Origin: Chrysomallon squamiferum
Taxonomy: Eukaryota > Mollusca > Gastropoda > Neomphalida > Peltospiridae
Direction of reading: 5' to 3'
Assembly (NCBI GenBank): GCA_012295275.1
Contig: CM022678.1
Span: forward strand, 17,646,778-17,659,277
DNA: 12,500 nucleotides
The position numbers and the translations under genes are program-made. Within the stretch, counting starts at the first letter, position 1, and each line of letters starts with the position of its first letter. This document shows, piece after piece, positions 1-8,612 of this stretch. Below the pieces are notes generated by a model. The model saw only the letters and a program-made list of their open reading frames with translations. It searched no databases and was not told where the DNA came from.

Positions 1-310
1 AATAAGAAACAAAAAACATGTTTTATAAACAACACCACCACACTAAATATAACTGCAATGTAAACAACGACATGCTGAAACTGTAACTCTCTATAATAAC
101 TGTTCTCAACGCTCAAAAAAATTTATAAAAAAATAAAAAAATGTAACACCCCCACCCCTGGAAACAAAACTAGATCCGTTTTTTTTTGTTTTTTTTCTGC
201 ACACATTACCCTACAATCCCAGTTTTTGACATTAAGTCATTAGACTTCAAACCCCACCTCTAGAAACAATGGTGGGTCTGGTCCTGTAGACACAGACTGA
301 AAACAAAACT
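1..310. other. Low-complexity AT-rich spacer, no gene seen
   Basis: This stretch contains A- and T-runs (for example the T-run near 180-197). Two C-rich words (acacccccacccctggaaac near 147 and accccacctctagaaac near 251) resemble each other about 100 bases apart and may be old repeat copies. The small antisense frame at 247-468 shows no coding character. Confidence 0.6.
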
Positions 311-783
311 GGGAAAGTTTCATTAATCAATATGTACACTGCATCAGCCGAACGAACGTACATCGCTTCTTTATTGACTACAACATCGCCATCGTCTACA
401 TCATCTGCAGTGACAGCTACAGGAGAGGTTCCACCAATCACTGCAGGAGAAAAAGGAAGGGTGTGCAAGAAGATCCGAAGTGATAATTTTCAGGATAAGT
501 TCCAGAATTTATTTATTCCGGCAGGGGGAAATATGAAGAAGGTGCCAGATAATTTTGGCACAGTTGCAGGAAGGGTTCAACAATTAATTCTAGTAGGGGA
601 AGGGTTGGGTGTGTGTGAGCATGTCTGGAATATTAACCAATAGGAGAGGTTCAAGGATTTACTCCAGTTCCAGTAGAGGTAAAGAAGGGGTTGTAGTACT
701 GAACACTAACCCCATCAAAATCTACACTTGCTGGAATTTCAGTAACAGTTCCAGGAGAGGTTCAACGATTAATTCCAGCAGGA

Positions 784-802
784 GTGTGTGTGTGTGTGTG
801 TG
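784..802. repeat. GT microsatellite
   Basis: A short uninterrupted GT array follows directly after one copy of the decayed tandem repeat. Confidence 0.9.
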
Positions 803-995
803 AGAGAAAACCTGAATGATGTTGAGGATAGCTTCTGGAGAAAGATTCCACAATTAATTCCAGCTGAGGAATAATAATATAAGCAAAGCTGGCATGTGAT
901 GACTTTGTAGGATTGGCTCCATTAGGAGCATGTGAGCATGTTTGGAGTGACAGTTTAAAGGATAGGTTCCAGAATGTATTCCGGTAGAGGGAAGG

Positions 996-1080
996 GGTGT
1001 GTGTGTGGGTGTGTGTGTGTGTGTGTGGGTGTGTGTGTGTGTGTGGGTGTGTGTGCATGTATGTGTGTGTGTGTGTGTGT
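996..1080. repeat. Interrupted GT microsatellite with GTGGGT spacers
   Basis: About 85 bases of GT alternate with three GGG interruptions at near-regular spacing and one gcatgtat break near 1054-1061. It follows a repeat copy at 959. Confidence 0.9.
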
Positions 1081-1195
1081 TTGTCTAGGGTAGCAACATG
1101 TAGGAAAGGTTCTAGAACTGAGTCTGATAGGGGTATCTGAGATGATGTAGTGAGTGTCATAGCCTGTGGGAGAGATTCTGTATTAATTATAATAT

Positions 1196-1354
1196 AAAAG
1201 AAGTCTGCTGAAGTGTGTTTCTGTACAAATGTGTCACTGTTACCGATAACTCTGGAACTGCCCCTTCATTCAGCTTCACCAAGTGAGAAATTACGTGACC
1301 TTATTTCTTGTTTAGTTTTACACACTGTAACATGAAGACTGTGCATGTAACATA
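1196..1354. other. Spacer, no gene seen
   Basis: This is unique-looking AT-rich DNA. The word ggaactgccc near 1253 recurs near 2500, 3489 and 3646 and may mark an old copy of the repeat family described at 3455-3800. Confidence 0.5.
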
Positions 1355-1538
1355 ATGCTCACCCCCCCACCCCACCCCGCCTTGTCATGTAACTCAGAAG
1401 TGAGTAATCACTGTAATCTTGTACTGGCTTACTTACTTACTTTATTTATTTATTTATATATATATTATTTATTTATTTATTTTTTTTTTTTTTTTATTAT
1501 TATTTTTTTTTTGTTTATTATTTATGGTGTATCTGTGA

Positions 1539-1593
<55 letters not shown>

Positions 1594-1630
1594 TGCATGT
1601 AAATATATATAGATATATACATATCTATGT
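1355..1630. repeat. Composite simple-sequence block: C-run, TTAC/TTTA, T-run, GT array, TA tract
   Basis: In order there are C-rich sequence (about 1361-1380), TTAC and TTTA repeats with T-runs (1431-1531), a pure GT array (1544-1591) and a TA/GATA-like tract (1601-1625). The predicted frames in it (runs of Phe/Ile/Tyr and of Val/Cys) are translated microsatellites, not genes. Confidence 0.9.
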
Positions 1631-2430
1631 TGCTATCAAATTATCTATATCACGTCTGTGTGTATATAAGTATGTTCGTTATGTAGGTTTGTACCACATA
1701 TATTTCTGTGCATGTGTATATGTACACAAATGTCTTTCCTTAACTCATTAATGAATTTGTTTATATATAATTATAATTATTTGGCAGTGTTTATCACATC
1801 TCACTCAGTCAACAGCACTACAACTTTTTATTTGTGTAATCTGCCCTTTCTACAACTTCCCCATCTTTAATCTGAGACGTCTGTAAATTTTTAACCTCCC
1901 TTTTATTTATTTTTTATCGTTAAATATCTTCATCGTTTAACCTCACTTACCTACCCCTATAAACATCTGTCCAGACTTAGAAACAGAATATCTTAATGGC
2001 ATTAATTAATTTATATTTTGTACTTATCAATCAATTCAGTCTCAGTTATCTCCCCCTGACAACTGGTGTTGAAACAGCTCTCAGGTGTAAACAAGATACA
2101 AACAATAACGAATGACCTCGTCAAATTTATATTTTCTAAGTGCAATTGTTGCTATTTATATCCTCATTCACCTATCTCTGTCAAAAGGTTTTGGGACCTA
2201 CCCTTGCCTGTAAACCGTTAGTCAACGACTTTCTGATTTATCTTCTCAAGTGACACCAATTGACCACATCTAACAACACTTATTTTTAGATTAAAATAAT
2301 CCTGTGTGTAACAGTACTGTTAAGTTGATATTTGTCATCAGATACGTCTGCTCTTTCAGTAACAATTGGACAGACCTGACTTTCATGTTTATGTCCCAAA
2401 ACAAACATTTACTTTATGTAAATACTCAGC
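1631..2430. other. AT-rich unique spacer, no gene seen
   Basis: There are no long open frames, RNA-gene signatures or clear repeats beyond scattered TTTA/TATA runs. The many stop codons in all frames and the AT richness argue against exons. Confidence 0.6.
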
Positions 2431-2583
2431 TACAACATCTAATTTATTTTTATTTATTTACTTAATCCTAAAATTTACAACACCCCAGTAAACTGCATTG
2501 AAACTGCCCTTGTATAAATATGAAGAAAAAAAAAAAATTGATATTTTTTCATGTACAACATCTAATTTATTTTTATTTATTTA
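2431..2583. repeat. 30-bp direct repeat, copies at 2431-2460 and 2554-2583
   Basis: The two copies (tacaacatctaatttatttt and the following ten bases) are identical and 123 bases apart. Between them is a segment with caccccagtaaactgcattg and gaaactgccc, which resembles the repeat at 3455-3800. This suggests a remnant of the same tandem family with about a 123-base period here. Confidence 0.75.
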
Positions 2584-2678
2584 ATTAAGCTTATTATTTA
2601 CCTATCTTTATAACTATTCATACTTTTGATGTTTCAGTAAATAAGATATGAGAAAACATTATCGTCAAGGAATTCAGA

Positions 2679-2858
2679 TTATGTAACCAATTTAGTTTTC
2701 TGTGACGTCTGCATTTTTTTTTTTTTAGCCGCCATTTTTCAACTGCATGGATTTTCTTGAGATGATGTTTTCAGTTATGTAACCAATTTATTTGTTAATT
2801 AGTTTTTCTGTCACTTTTATGCATTTTATCTTAGCTACCAATTTCTCAACTCCATGGA
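2679..2858. repeat. Diverged tandem duplication, about 96 bp period
   Basis: Copy one (2679-2752) and copy two (2775-2858) share, in the same order, ttatgtaaccaattta, ttttctgt, tgcatttt, a tta/tttagc word, ccatttttcaact or ccaatttctcaact, and catgga. The copies differ by indels and substitutions. The GCCGCCATTTTT word at 2728-2739 resembles a YY1 site but lies inside the repeat. Confidence 0.75.
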
Positions 2859-3454
2859 GTTGTTTTAAAACAGCTGGGTTTTTTTTGGTAATTGTTAAAG
2901 AAAATGAAAAAAAAATTAAAATAAGAGCCAAAAGTGAAATCATTCAGTCATGCAGAGAACCAGTGTTTTTGAATGGCATTGCCTTAATGGAAGAACCTGG
3001 TCAGCCATTGTCTGTTCACATTTTGATAGGGTGTAAATGTGTAATTAAACTTTGTCAGTAACATTTCATATTCATACATTTTTAATTGATTAATCTGTCC
3101 TCCATGCAGATTCTCATTTTATCTTGGTTCCCTGTTTGACCTTAATCATAGCCCTCATTATTAGACAAAGTTGTTTAAATATATGTTTTATCAATTGTAT
3201 ATTATTATCAGTTCACATCTGTGGCATAATTAAATAATTAACCTGTACTTTAACTTGTGCTGTGTTTATTTCTCTAGTGGATAGGTAGAATTATTGATTT
3301 TTAAAGACTGCTGTCAGTTTAGCATTTGTATTCCTTGTTAGGTGGCCATTAAAGCACCTTTTTAACCTAGACTGGGTCTTAATGAAACATCCAAGATGAT
3401 TTATAGTGTGGGCCCCATATCAAATAAAATCCCTTTTATTTTGTTGTTTTCTAA
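2859..3454. other. AT-rich spacer with one 89-codon open frame ending at 3061, not accepted as a gene
   Basis: The frame from 2792 begins inside the tandem duplication. Its middle (about residues 35-60, Lys/Glu rich) could be mistaken for an exon, but there is no recognised domain, no GC rise and no neighbouring exon. The remainder (3062-3454) is AT-rich DNA with no signal that I can identify. Confidence 0.5.
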
Positions 3455-3800
3455 TCACCTAGCATTACCCCCCCCCATAAAATGAACTAGAACTGCCCTT
3501 ACATATGTACATAGAAAAAAATACTATAACATAACTTACTTTGTCATATGTAAGTATCAAAAAAAACCATAATATTAAAAGACCTAATTTAATTTTATCA
3601 TCTTCTAATAAAACATAACACCTGTCCACCCCTATAAACTGCAGTGGAACTGCCCTGATATGTATAAATAACAGAAACAAATATCATATTACCTAATTTA
3701 TTTTGTTGTGTGCAAATGTATGAGAAAAACGTAATATATGTTAAGACCTAATTTGTTTTTTTGCCATCTTCTAATAAAAACGCAACACTTCTCACCCCCA
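3455..3800. repeat. Diverged tandem repeat, about 157-166 bp period, two units plus part of a third
   Basis: Shared landmarks recur in order: C-rich start, aactgccc (3491 and 3648), gacctaattt (3581 and 3745), catcttctaataaaa (3599 and 3765), then a new C-rich start (cacccccaac, about 3794). The copies are clearly diverged. The 71-codon antisense frame here is a shadow. Confidence 0.75.
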
Positions 3801-4132
3801 ACCACAGCCACGCCCCTCCCCAGTCGAGGATCTGGGTCTGTCCTGGACGTGTGAGTCACTCTGCCTGACCTTAGTGGAAAGATATGTCAACAGCTACTAA
3901 TCAATGAAAAGTTGTGCAACAAGGAAACCAGTCTACCATTGACTGGTTACATACCAGCAGAGCAGCAGACACACTCACACACATATTATTAATTAGCAAC
4001 GGAAACTGGGGGAGGAGTGGGGAAGAAGGAGGGGGAGTTAAAAATATATATATATAAAAAAATTTGTCGCCCACGTAATTTTGAATTCTGTGAACGAATA
4101 AATAAAATGTGTGGCTAAAAGAATTGGATAGA
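3801..4132. other. Spacer with purine-rich and TA tracts, no gene seen
   Basis: A more GC-balanced stretch (3801-3990) contains an AP-1-type word TGAGTCA at 3852-3858. It is followed by an A/G-rich strand tract (about 4008-4037), then a short TA run. No open frame or RNA gene is apparent. Confidence 0.5.
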
Positions 4133-4184
4133 TTTTATTTTTAATTTTTATTTTTATTTTTACTTTTATTTTTATTTTTATTTT
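4133..4184. repeat. TTTTA pentanucleotide array
   Basis: About ten imperfect copies of TTTTA are present. Confidence 0.9.
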
Positions 4185-4590
4185 AAATGTTACTGGTTAT
4201 TTGGTGACAAAATGACAAGCTGAAGAAAGGAACGTATATGCGTTAAAGGCAATTTATTACTTATAAGTCTTTTTGCAGAATGATACCAACAAAGTATCCC
4301 ACAATACATTGTAAGTTTCACCATAAAAACATAATTTTATTTCTTAACAGAAAGGGATCTTCGTTTTTTTTTTTTTTGGTCCAGCATCACAGACACATAA
4401 CAGCACATATTACAACCTTTGTTAATTGAAGAGCCCTGGTTTGAACTGGCAAAAACCTGATGTGTCCTCTGAGAAGGACTGATCCACTGACTGCCTCAGA
4501 AGAGCACTGAACTACAAGCTTTTGTCATTCTTGAAAAAGAAATCTGCTGCTGTTTATTCATAAACTGCTTATCACTGACCAGTAAAATGT

Positions 4591-4593
<3 letters not shown>
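4185..4593. other. Unique spacer, no gene seen
   Basis: This stretch contains a T-run at about 4365-4378 and a more complex segment (4379-4590). A word ggtttgaactggc near 4438 faintly resembles a tRNA B box, without a matching A box or fold. Confidence 0.5.

Positions 4594-4621
<28 letters not shown>
4594..4621. repeat. TA microsatellite
   Basis: An uninterrupted TA array lies at the left edge of the tandem repeat at 4620-4836. Confidence 0.9.
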
Positions 4622-4626
<5 letters not shown>

Positions 4627-4836
4627 TCAGTATCTTAAATTCTCAACAACTTGGTCCAAAAATATTATTTTAAAAATGGCTGTATACTAAGCTGTATTAT
4701 TATGGTCTCATACTGCATACTAGAATGCTGTAGTCAGTATTTCATTTGAAAACGTATTTTAAAAATGACTAGATAATAACTATATTATGATGATGTCAAA
4801 CTGTATACTAAAATAATGTAAGTCAGTATCTGATTC
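4620..4836. repeat. Diverged tandem repeat, about 90-100 bp period, two units plus partial
   Basis: The words ttttaaaaatg, a g/tctatac or gtatacta block and gtcagtat(c/t)t(n)att recur in order. The unit ends lie near 4641, 4748 and 4836. Copies are diverged by substitutions and small indels. Confidence 0.7.
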
Positions 4837-5475
4837 ATGCAGGTTTCTAGCAGTTCTTTGAAGTACACTGAAGTAAAGGTTTCTAGTTTATTGACTTGGA
4901 TAGTGTTAAATTATATTTTTGACAATTCTGACTTCCCTCTACCTGTAGTAGTGTTCATTTTGGCTGTCACAGAATACTATTTTACAACAGAATCTCCAGA
5001 TATCAGTAGTGTACAGAAAATGTGTATGTTAAATGTGGTTACCTGCCCTTGGTGCTACTAAACACTGTCTACAGAACCAGACTGGTATTTTTTTTAGCTA
5101 TGTTTTGGTAAAGTTATCTGAACATTGGCTGTCACATGAATGTACAGGGGTGGGGGGGTGCACTCCAGGTACTGTCTATTTTTATTATACAGATTCTGAA
5201 TCATTTAACCAGCAAGTTTGAGTTTGATTTCCAGATTTCTGGCTACATGCACAGATCAATACATTCTCAAAGCAGGGTCTGTTTGACTTTCGTTAATCCA
5301 TTAAAATTCTTAAATTACCTGTTATATGTGAAACAAAAAGGACGGGAATTAAACGAAGATAAGTAAAGAACATATTTCTTTTTTTGGTCAGAAGATACAG
5401 TTACAAAATAGTACACTTCTTAATACACTTAAATTTCTTTTATAGTATCATATATAATACATAAAAGGAAAATAA
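4837..5475. other. Spacer with short open frames, no gene accepted
   Basis: Frames of 62-76 codons overlap one another at 4837-5366 in different phases. None has a recognisable motif. There is a G-run near 5150-5158 and the word aggtttctag is duplicated (4840 and 4877). No RNA gene is seen. Confidence 0.5.
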
Positions 5476-5498
5476 AATAATAATAATAATAATAATAA
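5476..5498. repeat. AAT microsatellite
   Basis: An uninterrupted AAT array of about seven units. Confidence 0.9.
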
Positions 5499-6045
5499 AA
5501 TTTGAAAATTAAGAACAATACATTATTTAGCAGTTATTCAATACACCTGTACAGATGTATAACCAACAGTTTTGAGAATAACCTCTACACAGATACACTC
5601 TCTCTTAAACTCAGCATTGTTCAATGCATAAACCACAGAAACCAAAATACCAAGCTACAGCACGACAAATTTATAAGTAGTCAGATTTAAAACAATAAAA
5701 TATATACATATTTTTTTTATAAATAGCTGGTTTACTAGGAAGTGGATGAAAGGTTCATTTCCTGTAGACATATCTGTTCATACAGAAATCAGCAGAAAAG
5801 AGATTAAGTGACAGAAAACATTCATTCATTTTTCTCTCACTGGATTCTGGACAACAATAGGTTTTTTAATTTTATTAATTTAAAAATAATAAAGTCCCTT
5901 TATTAGCAGCTGCTAACAGACTGTTTGTCTGCACCATCCCACAAACAGTCCAGGACAGTACACACCATGGAGTTTGGTCCACACACACATTATACAGGTC
6001 ATAGTTGTCATCACAGTTGTTTTTGTTGCTGTTGTTTTGTTCTTG
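5499..6045. other. AT-rich spacer, no gene seen
   Basis: The 62-codon frame at 5502-5690 has no coding character. The part near 5925-6045 is more complex and leads into a trinucleotide tract. No repeats of note other than short A- and T-runs. Confidence 0.5.
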
Positions 6046-6365
6046 TTATTACTACTACTAGTAGTAGTAGTAATAGTAATAGCAGCAACAGTAATAGCAA
6101 TAGTAACAATAATAGTAATAGTAATACAAACAGTAGTATTAGTAGCAATAGCAGTATTAATAGTAGCAATAGCAGTATTGGTAGTAATAGAAGATGTAGT
6201 AGTAGCAGCAGTGGTAGTAGTAGTGATACTAGCAGTAATGGAAATGGATGTACAGTTATAGTATTAACAGAAGTTGCATTTGTTGTAAGAATAGTAGTAG
6301 CAATAGTAGTTGCAATAGCAACAGCTGTAGTAGATATTAGTATGGTAACAATAAAATAGTAGTAG
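6046..6365. repeat. Impure trinucleotide tract, AGT/AAT/AGC type
   Basis: More than 300 bases are built mainly of AGT, AAT, AGC and AAC triplets in the same phase. It begins with a 20-base palindrome at 6050-6069 (TACTACTACT/AGTAGTAGTA). Triplet phase keeps two plus-strand frames free of stops, giving a Ser/Asn-rich 144-codon frame and a Val/Ile/Ala-rich 95-codon frame. Both look like by-products of the repeat. Confidence 0.85.
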
Positions 6366-6595
6366 CATTATTATTATTTTTATTATTATGTAATATGACT
6401 AACACTACTGCTACTAGTGCTGTTATATGTACTATTACTATTCAATCTGTTACTACTACTTTGATATTGTAGCTTCTTCTCTTACTATTGTTATTGTTAT
6501 ACTACATTGTTATACTACATTATACTACACTGCTATTACTGCAGCTGCTACTGCTACTACTACAGCTATTACTGTGGTAATTATTATCACGTTTC
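6366..6595. repeat. Impure trinucleotide tract of opposite strand bias, ACT/ATT/GCT type
   Basis: Directly after the AGT/AAT tract the plus strand switches to ACT, ATT, GCT and TTA triplets. This makes the two blocks roughly inverse complements. Segments such as actactgctactagtgctg (about 6402-6421) and gctactgctactactacagc (about 6546-6565) show the pattern. Confidence 0.75.
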
Positions 6596-7168
6596 GTGTT
6601 TTCGGCATTATTTTTTAAAAATCCATTGAATTATTAATGGATATTGGTTACTTTCATTGATAATTCTATTCAACAAACTGCTTGAACATAGTGGAATGTA
6701 ATAAAACTAAAAATAAGCCTGTTTAATTCAATAGTTTTAATATAATTTTCATTGAATTACGATCAACATCTCGTTTCTATACGTATTCGGAGGCCCAAAT
6801 TGGTTTATGATAGTTTATAGTAACGTCTAAAATATATCAATAACTTAAAACATAAAGATAAAGGTACGCTGATAAAAATCGTTAATAAATTTGCATTCTG
6901 TCGTTAAATGTATAAGCGGATCCGTTGTAATTTTGATTTTACAATAGTTAATAATACCAACTAATAGAAACACGACAACGATTCGCACGTGACACACATA
7001 AACAGAGCAAACTCCGGACAAACGAGCTCAGCAAACACTTCTCAATCAGGCAGTAGTTGGCTATAGCCGAGACCATTCCTATTATTCGTTCAGGGGTAAC
7101 AGGTTGTTTTTTCATATTTATAGATTTATCTATATATACGTGAAAAGCTTTTGACTGTCTACAATTAC

Positions 7169-7169
<1 letters not shown>
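6596..7169. other. Unique spacer with raised CpG, no gene seen
   Basis: CpG is more frequent than in the preceding 6 kb, especially 6961-7090. This includes the GCACGTGAC E-box and a 10-base palindrome ggctatagcc at 7059-7068. The part from 6960 to 7095 is of higher complexity than its surroundings and could be an unmethylated regulatory island or an untranslated exon, but no frame or RNA fold is recognised. Confidence 0.4.
6985..6993. promoter_or_regulatory. E-box GCACGTGAC (USF/TFEB-type)
   Basis: A CACGTG core with GTGAC flank occurs in a locally CpG-enriched unique stretch (about 6580-7100). This form is bound by USF, TFEB/MITF and Myc-class factors in other animals. Function is inferred only from the motif and the CpG setting. 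Confidence 0.25.

Positions 7170-7233
<64 letters not shown>
7170..7233. repeat. AAT array joined head-on to ATT array: perfect palindrome
   Basis: AAT repeats (7170-7210) meet ATT repeats (7211-7233) with no spacer. This gives a perfect inverted repeat with arms of 23 bases (7188-7210 and 7211-7233), able to form a hairpin or cruciform. Confidence 0.9.
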
Positions 7234-7299
7234 ATCGTAAATTAATTTATGTATTAAACAATAGTTATTAATAATGGCTCTAAGATCTCTATTTTCTTA

Positions 7300-7314
7300 C
7301 TGTTATTGTTATTG

Positions 7315-7358
<44 letters not shown>

Positions 7359-7360
7359 TT
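7300..7360. repeat. GTT/ATT array
   Basis: A few GTT/ATT triplets grade into a pure ATT array (about 7317-7358). This is complementary in type to the AAT array 90 bases upstream and ends just before a perfect CRE. Confidence 0.9.
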
Positions 7361-7369
7361 TTTTAGTAA

Positions 7370-7377
7370 TGACGTCA
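7370..7377. promoter_or_regulatory. Second perfect CRE (TGACGTCA) directly after an ATT microsatellite
   Basis: A full CRE palindrome sits 12 bases after the end of a long ATT array and 1.2 kb upstream of the other perfect CRE. It could be a distal element, or chance; the isolated setting among microsatellites lowers confidence. Confidence 0.3.
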
Positions 7378-7888
7378 TCATAGAGAAACCCCATTGTCGC
7401 TAGCCTTTATTGATTAAAACTGAGAGCAACAAGGCATATTAAATCTGAATCTTTCCTACAGATAAAAGATGCATATACACGTACTACCACAATCTTCCCC
7501 ATTGATAGACCACTCACTGTAATGGTTTGAACGGAAAATAATGAATAGTTTCTTTTTTGAAAAAATCATTATTTTTCATAGCTTTGAAAAACTGATCTAC
7601 ATCTCGTTCCGGAAAAACAACAATAATAATTCAAATTCAAATTCAAATTCCAAACAAAATCAAAATAAGATATCTAATTTCAGGATATGCCTAATACAAT
7701 TTTTAATTACTTTTACTTTTTTGAAACTGTTTTAATTTTTCCAAAATAAAACTTCATAAATATATATAAATGTTTAAAACAAAACTAAAATTAATATTAC
7801 AAACAGTTTTAAATTAAAACACAATTTAAATATTTTATTTATTTAATTTTAAACGGCAGAAAATGTATATTCCCACTCGAATAAATAT
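7378..7888. other. AT-rich spacer with a short hexamer repeat
   Basis: An AAATTC array of about three units is at 7631-7650. The 64-codon frame across it is low complexity. Nothing else resembling a gene is seen. Confidence 0.5.
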
Positions 7889-8340
7889 TTATATAAATTT
7901 AATCTGTCATCCCGTACGAAAAAATGGACTCTTCTATCAAAGAGGAACGCCGCCATTTCTTATCCTGTTTTAGGTCGTTGTTTTCATGTTACGTCAAAAA
8001 TATTGTATCAGGCATTACTTTCTAAAATAACCCCTTCACAAATAAACACTTATTATTAATGAAAATCTTGGCACATCAATGAAAGAAGGTTGCAATGTTA
8101 TAAAAACTGGTTAACACATGTCGGCCAAGAATGCATAGTTAATGAGGGCAACCCCTGTCGAATAGAGAGAGGTGTTTCCCCAATCATCGGAAAAACCGCG
8201 GGGACCTCTCCACTTTTTATCTTATATCTCAAAGAAGAATCCTATGCTGACATTACAAATATTGATACAGTAAATGATACATTATTTCCAATATGGCGTG
8301 CAACAAATTATCATAAAACATTAGTGGCTGTTCATTATTA
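7889..8340. other. Spacer, possible distal promoter; 99-codon frame 8090-8389 not accepted as a gene
   Basis: This contains the YY1-like GCCGCCATTT word (7949-7958) and the TTACGTCA site. The frame at 8090-8389 is the most complex of the small frames and is not a repeat, but it has no recognised motif. Its ATG context (a weak match) and isolation do not support it as a gene. Confidence 0.4.
7989..7996. promoter_or_regulatory. CRE-like site TTACGTCA
   Basis: This is a one-mismatch CRE of the type bound by ATF and C/EBP-ATF dimers. It lies about 40 bases downstream of a GCCGCCATTT word at 7949-7958 that resembles a YY1 site. Both lie in a modestly CpG-containing stretch (7890-7996), which may be a distal part of the candidate promoter area. 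Confidence 0.3.
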
Positions 8341-8483
8341 TGACCTACTTACGTTTCATAGGCGACGTTGTTTCACTAAGTGTAGCTGATTTCCGACGTG
8401 GCATTCCCGAATAATTTACGACAGAATCTTCGTTTATCGGCTCTTTACAGCATGTTTATAATTACCTTTAAGATCATTCATTG

Positions 8484-8493
8484 TCACATGTGA
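8484..8493. promoter_or_regulatory. E-box palindrome TCACATGTGA (MITF/TFE-type)
   Basis: A perfect 10-base palindrome matches the preferred site of MITF/TFE-family bHLH-zipper factors, as known from other animals. It lies about 120 bases upstream of the perfect CRE in the CpG-dense segment. Binding is not shown by sequence alone. Confidence 0.35.
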
Positions 8494-8604
8494 TAAAAGC
8501 GCACAAAACACAAAAATACATTTGTTTTGGAGTCAACGTTTGGCGACAGTTGCCGGGGAATTCTCTCGATATGTGGGGAATTTCTTCCGACAAAACACGA
8601 TGCG

Positions 8605-8612
8605 TGACGTCA
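8605..8612. promoter_or_regulatory. Perfect palindromic CRE (TGACGTCA)
   Basis: The full 8-base cAMP-response element consensus bound by CREB/ATF bZIP factors is present, inside the CpG-densest part of the window. In animals, functional CREs lie typically near transcription starts and keep their CpG. An 8-mer can also occur by chance, so the CpG-rich setting is the main support. Confidence 0.5.

Larger units (their letters stand above)
311..1195. repeat. Decayed tandem repeat, about ten copies, 70-140 bp spacing
   Basis: Related words built on GGAGAGGTTCAACAATTAATTC recur near 311, 421, 492, 567, 641, 751, 836, 959, 1101 and 1168. Several are followed by cagcaggag/ggtagagg-type words and by GTGTG arrays. 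A longer shared segment, tgtgagcatgt(c/t)tgga, occurs near 614 and 928. Spacing is close to 75 bases in the tightest part (421-641) and expands where GT arrays have grown. Short open frames on both strands here (332-643, 609-803, 762-1160) are by-products of the repeat and do not look like genes. Confidence 0.7.

Noticed and set aside
332-643. 103-codon plus-strand frame
   Set aside because: It covers copies of the decayed tandem repeat and has no recognisable motif; the frame breaks in later copies.
762-1160. 132-codon antisense frame with His/Thr runs
   Set aside because: It is the reverse complement of GT arrays and the decayed tandem repeat; no domain or start context supports it.
2792-3061. 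89-codon plus-strand frame
   Set aside because: Its beginning lies in a tandem duplication, it is AT-rich and no domain is visible.
4425-4460. tRNA B-box-like word ggtttgaactggc, possible SINE head
   Set aside because: No A box at the correct distance, no cloverleaf and no poly-A or tail repeat; too weak to call a SINE.
5925-6359. 144-codon Ser/Asn-rich plus-strand frame (and the overlapping 95-codon Val/Ile frame)
   Set aside because: Both arise because the trinucleotide tract excludes stops in two phases. There is no independent coding signal, and the product is a translated repeat.
7045-7080. Possible tRNA-like A box around tggctatagccg
   Set aside because: It mismatches the conserved A of the A box and no B box follows; the palindrome explains the resemblance.
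8090-8389. 99-codon plus-strand frame
   Set aside because: It is not repetitive, but no family, splice context or composition change supports it. Kept only as a note in the spacer entry.
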